Source: Hyphomicrobiaceae bacterium (lineage in GTDB: Bacteria > Pseudomonadota > Alphaproteobacteria > Rhizobiales > Hyphomicrobiaceae). Taken from it: a stretch of DNA of 9,356 nt. Positions 5,668 through 9,356 of the stretch are shown here, piece by piece (the stretch's first letter is position 1; each line of letters opens with the position of its first letter). The notes beneath the pieces are model-generated. The model saw nothing but the letters and a program-made list of their open reading frames with translations. It ran no database searches and was not told the origin of the DNA. A program made the position numbers and the translations under genes. The DNA lies in contig JAFMSC010000121.1 of NCBI GenBank assembly GCA_017353825.1, forward strand, positions 1 to 9,356, in the 5' to 3' direction.

Positions 5668-6632
5668 TCATCGACTGCCACGCCCACCTGGCGCCGCCGA
5701 GCCTGATCGCGGCTATCCGCGCAAAGGCTCAAAGCTTCCCCTCGGTCCGCATCACCGACGAAGGCGGCTTCAGCTTCGCTGGCGGCAAGCCGACGCGGCC
5801 AGTGTCGAAGCCCCTGAGCGACCTCGCCGGGCGCATCAAGTGGCTGGACGACAACAAGATCGAGCGTCAGGTGATCGGCGGCTGGCTTGACATGTTCGGG
5901 TACGAGATCCCAGCCGAGGAGGGCCTGCGCTGGTCCCAACTCATCAACGAGCACCTCGTTGCGGCGGCTGCCCAGCAGCCTCGCTTCATCCCGCTCGCCA
6001 CGGTTCCGCTGCAGGATGGCGCCTTGGCGGCCCAAGCCCTGCGCGAGGCGCACCGCGCGGGCGTGCGCGGCGCCATGATCGGCACGCAGCCCAAAGGCAA
6101 GGGGGGAGTGCTCGACGATCCCTCGCTCCGCCCATTCTGGGAGGCGGCGGACGATGTCGGCTCGTTCGTGTTCATCCATCCTGTGTTCGACAGCGGCGAC
6201 GACCGCGTGCATGACTATGGTATGGCCAACGCTGTCGGCCGCATCACAGACACGCTGATCGCGGTCTCGCGCCTCATCTATGCCGGACACGTGACGCGCT
6301 ACCGCAACGCCAAGATCGTCGCCGGGATCGGGGGGGCCGGGCTACCTTATGTGGTTGGTCGGCTGCGGCGCAACTATACGCTCGACAGGGACAAGCTCGC
6401 CGATCCCGACGCCGCGCTCGCCGCCATGTACTACGATACCATCGTGCAGGATAAGCGCGCACTGCGCTTCCTGGCCGATGTGGTGGGTTGGGACCGCATC
6501 ATGATGGGCTCGGACATGCCGTTCCCGATCGGTGACCTCGCGCCCCTCAATATCGTAGAGGAGAGCTCCTTCAGCGCGGCCGAGCGCGCCTCTATCAACG
6601 GCGGGCTTGCGGCGCGCCTGCTCGGGTTGTGA
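5664..6632 (+). CDS. Amidohydrolase of the ACMSD-like (amidohydrolase 2) family with an altered catalytic histidine
   Basis: This 322-residue TIM-barrel metal hydrolase belongs to the family containing 2-amino-3-carboxymuconate semialdehyde decarboxylase, gamma-resorcylate decarboxylase and related hydrolases. Expected metal ligands are visible: H6 and H8 in MIIDCHAHLAPP, H172 in FVFIHPVFD and D284 in MGSDMPFPIGD. The segment that normally reads HGGGxxP is GIGGAGLPYVVGRL (221-234), so Ile222 sits where the family has a catalytic His. The frame is intact and every other landmark is conserved, so this looks like a real substitution rather than decay. It starts in an ATGA overlap with the large subunit gene and ends 10 bases before the CoxG-like gene, so it very likely acts on the hydroxylase product. 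The reaction type (C-N hydrolysis, ring opening or decarboxylation) cannot be told from sequence. Confidence 0.88.
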   Translation: MIIDCHAHLAPPSLIAAIRAKAQSFPSVRITDEGGFSFAGGKPTRPVSKPLSDLAGRIKWLDDNKIERQVIGGWLDMFGYEIPAEEGLRWSQLINEHLVAAAAQQPRFIPLATVPLQDGALAAQALREAHRAGVRGAMIGTQPKGKGGVLDDPSLRPFWEAADDVGSFVFIHPVFDSGDDRVHDYGMANAVGRITDTLIAVSRLIYAGHVTRYRNAKIVAGIGGAGLPYVVGRLRRNYTLDRDKLADPDAALAAMYYDTIVQDKRALRFLADVVGWDRIMMGSDMPFPIGDLAPLNIVEESSFSAAERASINGGLAARLLGL

Positions 6633-6642
6633 GGGCGCGCCC

Positions 6643-7107
6643 ATGAAGCTCGACATCGCTGGCAGTGAGCACATCCCCGGCGCGACTGAGGCCCTGTGGC
6701 GTGCGCTCAACGACCCTGCCGTGCTCAGGCGCTGCATTCCGGGCTGCCAGAACATGGAGGAGACCTCGCCCGACGCCTACAAGATTGAGATGCAGCTCAA
6801 GGTGGGGGCCGTCAGCGGCTCGTTCCAGGGCGAGATCGCACTCGCCGACAAGGAGCCACCCAAGAGCTGCACCATCTCGGTCTCGGGCGCCGGGTCGCTC
6901 GGCCACGGCACCGGCACCGCTCGTTTTACCGTCGAGCCGGACGGCGCAATGAGCCGGCTTGTCTACCAGGGCACGGGCGAGATCGGCGGGCTCGTGGCAG
7001 GCGTCGGCCAGCGCATCTTGAAGAGTGCCTCGAAGTATCTCATCGGACGGTTCTTCGTTGCCTTGCGCCAGGAGCTCGAGAACCCGATCCGCACCACCGC
7101 TGCCTAG
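6643..7107 (+). CDS. CoxG-like SRPBCC-domain protein
   Basis: This 154-residue protein is a single SRPBCC (START-like) domain of the CoxG family, small hydrophobic-pocket proteins often encoded beside molybdenum hydroxylases. Family landmarks are ALWRALNDPAVLRRCIPGC (17-35), LKVGAVSGSFQGEI (52-65) and GTGTARFTVEPDG (89-101), with a C-terminal helix (VGQRILKSASKYLIGRFF). In CO-oxidising bacteria CoxG helps attach the enzyme to the membrane. Here the protein ends at the domain edge (ENPIRTTAA) without the C-terminal tail seen in longer CoxG proteins, so membrane recruitment is uncertain. Binding of a hydrophobic substrate or assembly help are alternatives. ATG 6643 is chosen because the domain begins there; an upstream in-frame start at 6607 would overlap the amidohydrolase and add non-homologous residues. 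No strong Shine-Dalgarno is seen, so translation may be coupled. Confidence 0.88.
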   Translation: MKLDIAGSEHIPGATEALWRALNDPAVLRRCIPGCQNMEETSPDAYKIEMQLKVGAVSGSFQGEIALADKEPPKSCTISVSGAGSLGHGTGTARFTVEPDGAMSRLVYQGTGEIGGLVAGVGQRILKSASKYLIGRFFVALRQELENPIRTTAA

Positions 7108-7128
7108 AAAAACGAAGACGCCGGGACG

Positions 7129-7136
7129 TAGGAGGA
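7129..7136 (+). promoter_or_regulatory. Strong ribosome binding site of the binding-protein gene
   Basis: TAGGAGGA, close to the perfect anti-Shine-Dalgarno complement, lies five bases before ATG 7142 in the 34-base gap after the CoxG-like gene. It fixes this start over the in-frame candidate at 7025. It also suggests that the binding protein is translated at a higher level than its partners, which is common for periplasmic binding proteins. Confidence 0.7.
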
Positions 7137-7141
7137 TCGCC

Positions 7142-8122
7142 ATGCTCAAGAGGACATGGATTGCCGCACTGGTGGTGCTCGCGCTGACACTGCCGCTGGC
7201 GCGGGCGCAGACGGCCGCACCGCATAAGCTGTCGATCGTGGTGTTCGGTGCGCCTTCATTGGGCGCCTTCCTGCCGCCGGTCATCGCGGCGCACAAGCTC
7301 GACGAGAAGCACGGCCTGTCGATCGCCTTCGAGGAGCGCACGCCTGATGCCTACACGGCGCAGTTCAACTCCGGCGAATTCAAGGTCGGGGGTAGCGCGG
7401 CGCTTCTCACGGTGGGGCTCGCAGATATCCGCGGCGTGAAGGTCGCCTACCTCTTCAACCTGTTCGATTTCTGGGGCGGTGTGGTCACCTCGCGACCTGA
7501 GATCAAATCGGTGAAGGACCTGGAAGGCAAGGACCTGGCGGCCGCCAAGGGCACCACCAATTACATCATGTTCGACTGGTTCGCGCGCCAGCTCGGCGCG
7601 GACCCAACCAAGTTCTCCGTGGTCAATACCGCCACGCCCGGCCTCGTAGGCTACGCGCTCGCCGACCGCGCCAGCGCGGTGCAGCTATGGGAGCCAGCCT
7701 ATACGCTGCTGCGCGCCAAGAAGCCCGACGTCCGCCTCCTAAATCTCACGATCACGGACAGCTGGCAGAAGTTCGCGGGCAGCATGAATATCCCCTACCT
7801 TGGCGTTGCCGCCCATCTCGACTGGATAGAGCAGAACAAGCCGCTCGTCCCCAAGCTCTACGCCACTTACAAGGAAGCAGCGGACTGGGTGGCTGCGAAC
7901 CCTGACGAGGCCTCCGCGCTGATCGCTCCCAAGGGCACCGCCGAGGACCGCAAGGCGATCGGCGATCTGATCCGCCACAACGACCGGCTCGGCATGAACG
8001 TACGCCCGGCGGGCGCATTGAAGGCCGAGATCGGCGCCGTCTACAAGGCAGGGCAGGCGACCGGCTTCCTGCCGGCGACCGAGCCAGCCGCCACCACGAT
8101 CTACCAGGGACCGCTGCCATGA
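7142..8122 (+). CDS. ABC transporter periplasmic substrate-binding protein, NitT/TauT (NMT1/SsuA-like) family
   Basis: This 326-residue protein would capture the transported compound in the periplasm and deliver it to the permease. The Sec signal peptide MLKRTWIAALVVLALTLPLARA is followed by QTAAPHKL, with likely cleavage after A22; there is no lipobox cysteine. The mature part follows the NMT1/SsuA pattern: KLSIVVFGAP, PPVIAAHKLDEKHGLSIAFEE (45-65), FNSGEFKVGGSAALLTVGLA (75-94), then SVKDLEGKDLAAAKGTTNYI (123-142), and later a conserved WEPAYTLL (183-190). The family imports sulfonates, nitrate/cyanate, thiamine precursors, nucleobases and aromatics, so the ligand is open. The start is fixed by the TAGGAGGA site. 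Its stop overlaps the permease start (ATGA, 8119-8122). Its place behind the hydroxylase genes suggests that it imports the enzyme's substrate. Confidence 0.93.
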   Translation: MLKRTWIAALVVLALTLPLARAQTAAPHKLSIVVFGAPSLGAFLPPVIAAHKLDEKHGLSIAFEERTPDAYTAQFNSGEFKVGGSAALLTVGLADIRGVKVAYLFNLFDFWGGVVTSRPEIKSVKDLEGKDLAAAKGTTNYIMFDWFARQLGADPTKFSVVNTATPGLVGYALADRASAVQLWEPAYTLLRAKKPDVRLLNLTITDSWQKFAGSMNIPYLGVAAHLDWIEQNKPLVPKLYATYKEAADWVAANPDEASALIAPKGTAEDRKAIGDLIRHNDRLGMNVRPAGALKAEIGAVYKAGQATGFLPATEPAATTIYQGPLP

Positions 8123-8937
8123 CGATGGCAGACGGGGACTATCGCGAGGAGTGGGCTGAAGGTGGGCGGATGGCGGCAGCCGCCCGCAGGGCGGTAACGA
8201 GCGTGCTGCCGTTCGTGGTGGTCGCGGGCGTCTGGCAGTTCGCCGCCCTGTTCTTCCCGCCCTACCTGTTCCCGTCGCTCATCGAGGTGTTCTGGCGCTG
8301 CGTCGCGATCCTGACCGATTGGGCGCAGTCCGTAGACGTGCTGGCCACGGTGTTGCGCATCCTGGTCGGACTCACTGGCGCTTTCGTGGTCGGCGCAGTG
8401 CTTGCGGTGTTCATGGCTCGCTCAACTGGGATCAAGGACTTCCTGGTGCCGATCCTGAACCTGTTCCAGGGTATCCCGGCGCTCTCCTGGGTGGTGTTCG
8501 CGATAATCTGGTTCAAGGGTATCGAGCCGCGCATCCTGTTCATCATGGTGGTGACGACCTTGCCGGCCTTCACGTTCCAGGTGCTTGGCGCGCTGGAGGG
8601 CATGCCGCGCGACCTCACCGAGATGGTGATGAGCTTTCGTCCGACGCGGGCCAAGCTGTTCCGCTCGCTGGTACTTCCGGCGATCCTGCCGGACATATTG
8701 ACCGCATGGAAGGTCAACCTCGGCAACGCCTCGCGCGTGGTGGTGGTGGCCGAGCTGGTCGGCGCCACGGGCGGCGTCGGCTACCAGCTGCTTCAGCAGC
8801 AGCAGGTGTTCGACATGGCAGGCGCGCTCGCCTGGACGCTGCAGCTCGTCTTCTTCGTCCTCATCGTGCAGGCCATCATCACCTTGGTCGAGCGGATCGT
8901 GTTCCGTTACCGCGCGCCAACGGAGCGTGCGTTATGA
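8119..8937 (+). CDS. ABC transporter permease, NitT/TauT (SsuC/TauC-like) family
   Basis: This 272-residue inner-membrane permease forms the channel of the importer. About six hydrophobic segments can be seen, near residues 28-46, 78-100, 107-131, 137-157, 203-218 and 235-262, the usual plan for this family. The cytoplasmic EAA loop that contacts the ATPase is at 168-187 (EMVMSFRPTRAKLFRSLVLP). Its usual glycine is replaced by R174 while the terminal LP is kept. PSLIEVFWR (52-60) matches the usual PSP..V segment after the first membrane span. It begins in an ATGA overlap with the binding-protein gene, and its stop overlaps the ATPase start (ATGA, 8934-8937). An alternative in-frame ATG six bases downstream (8125) would change only two residues. 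Confidence 0.94.
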   Translation: MTMADGDYREEWAEGGRMAAAARRAVTSVLPFVVVAGVWQFAALFFPPYLFPSLIEVFWRCVAILTDWAQSVDVLATVLRILVGLTGAFVVGAVLAVFMARSTGIKDFLVPILNLFQGIPALSWVVFAIIWFKGIEPRILFIMVVTTLPAFTFQVLGALEGMPRDLTEMVMSFRPTRAKLFRSLVLPAILPDILTAWKVNLGNASRVVVVAELVGATGGVGYQLLQQQQVFDMAGALAWTLQLVFFVLIVQAIITLVERIVFRYRAPTERAL

Positions 8938-9356
8938 GCGACCAGCGCCCCGGACAACTCACGGCGGAGCCCGCCATCTGCCTCGAGCAGGTCTCGAAGG
9001 TGTTCGGCAAGCGCGGGCAGAAGCCGTTCGTGGCCGTCGACCGGCTCGGCCTTACCGTGGCGCAGGGGCAGATGCTTGCTCTCCTGGGCAAGACCGGCTG
9101 CGGCAAATCGACGATCTTCAACATGATCGCAGGGCTCACCGAGCCGACTTCGGGGCGGGTGCTGGTGGAGGGCCGCAACCCGTTCGCGGAGTTCGAGGCG
9201 TTCCGCGGCAGAATCGCGATCGTGTTCCAGAACGACCGCCTCTTGCCTTGGCGCACCGCGATCCAGAACGTGGAACTTGGCCTGGAGATGCTGGGCGTGC
9301 GGCGTGACACGCGGCGCGCGACGGCGCAGCGCTGGGTCGATACCCTGGGCCTGCGC
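8934..9356 (+). CDS. ABC transporter ATP-binding protein, NitT/TauT (SsuB/TauB-like), partial at the window end
   Basis: The frame opens at ATG 8934 and is still open at the last base, giving 141 residues; the 3' part lies beyond the window. It is the energy-coupling ATPase of the importer. Visible features are the first strand ICLEQVSKVFG (15-25), Walker A GKTGCGKST (52-60), SGRVLVEGRNP (73-83), and the Q-loop with Q99 in IVFQNDRLLPWRTAIQNVEL (96-115). That last motif, including LLPWRTAIQNV, is typical of nitrate/taurine/sulfonate ATPases. The signature motif, Walker B and H-loop are not reached. It overlaps the permease stop by ATGA. A full-length homologue would be about 260 residues, so roughly half is seen. 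Confidence 0.95.
   Translation, partial: MSDQRPGQLTAEPAICLEQVSKVFGKRGQKPFVAVDRLGLTVAQGQMLALLGKTGCGKSTIFNMIAGLTEPTSGRVLVEGRNPFAEFEAFRGRIAIVFQNDRLLPWRTAIQNVELGLEMLGVRRDTRRATAQRWVDTLGLR

Noticed and set aside
1785..6290. Long open frames on the - strand within the operon (for example 1785-2612, 3706-4548 and 5457-6290)
   Set aside because: They are antisense shadows of high-GC genes. The + strand frames carry complete, recognisable domains, while these give low-complexity products without family motifs.
7025..7141. A longer N-terminus for the binding protein, from an in-frame start at 7025
   Set aside because: It would bury the signal peptide and overlap the CoxG-like gene. TAGGAGGA and the signal peptide both point to ATG 7142.

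Overview
The window reads as high-GC proteobacterial DNA, probably an alphaproteobacterium of the Hyphomicrobiales/Rhodospirillales type. That placement is an inference from base composition, codon use and gene content; no marker gene is present. All well-supported genes lie on the + strand.

Bases 1-1859 are gene-poor and look like a patchwork. They hold one recognisable gene, a DUF6882-like hypothetical protein starting at 524. Its reading frame runs on to 1573, but a likely one-base frameshift near 980 and a terminator-like hairpin at 1042-1086 suggest that the genuine product ends near 1016. Around it lie short hairpins and short stretches of coding-like sequence with no intact gene, so this may be an old junction or decayed region. 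A plausible sigma70-type promoter (1634-1661), overlapped by a long imperfect palindrome (1642-1668), sits about 190 bases before the main operon.

Bases 1860-9356 are one tightly packed operon. First come the three subunits of a molybdenum hydroxylase of the xanthine dehydrogenase/CO dehydrogenase family: FAD subunit, [2Fe-2S] subunit and molybdopterin subunit. Next are an ACMSD-like amidohydrolase and a CoxG-like SRPBCC protein. Last is a NitT/TauT-type ABC importer: binding protein, permease and ATPase, the ATPase cut by the window end. Five of the seven gene junctions are ATGA stop/start overlaps, which points to co-transcription and translational coupling.

The molybdenum subunit lacks the active-site cysteine loop of true aerobic CO dehydrogenase and has an xanthine-dehydrogenase-like Arg-Gly-Phe-Gly loop. 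It more likely hydroxylates a small, possibly N-heteroaromatic, organic compound. The layout suggests an uptake-and-catabolism unit: the importer brings the compound in, the molybdenum enzyme hydroxylates it with water, and the amidohydrolase hydrolyses or decarboxylates the product. The substrate cannot be read from the sequence. The amidohydrolase has isoleucine where its family has a catalytic histidine, which may signal a changed chemistry.
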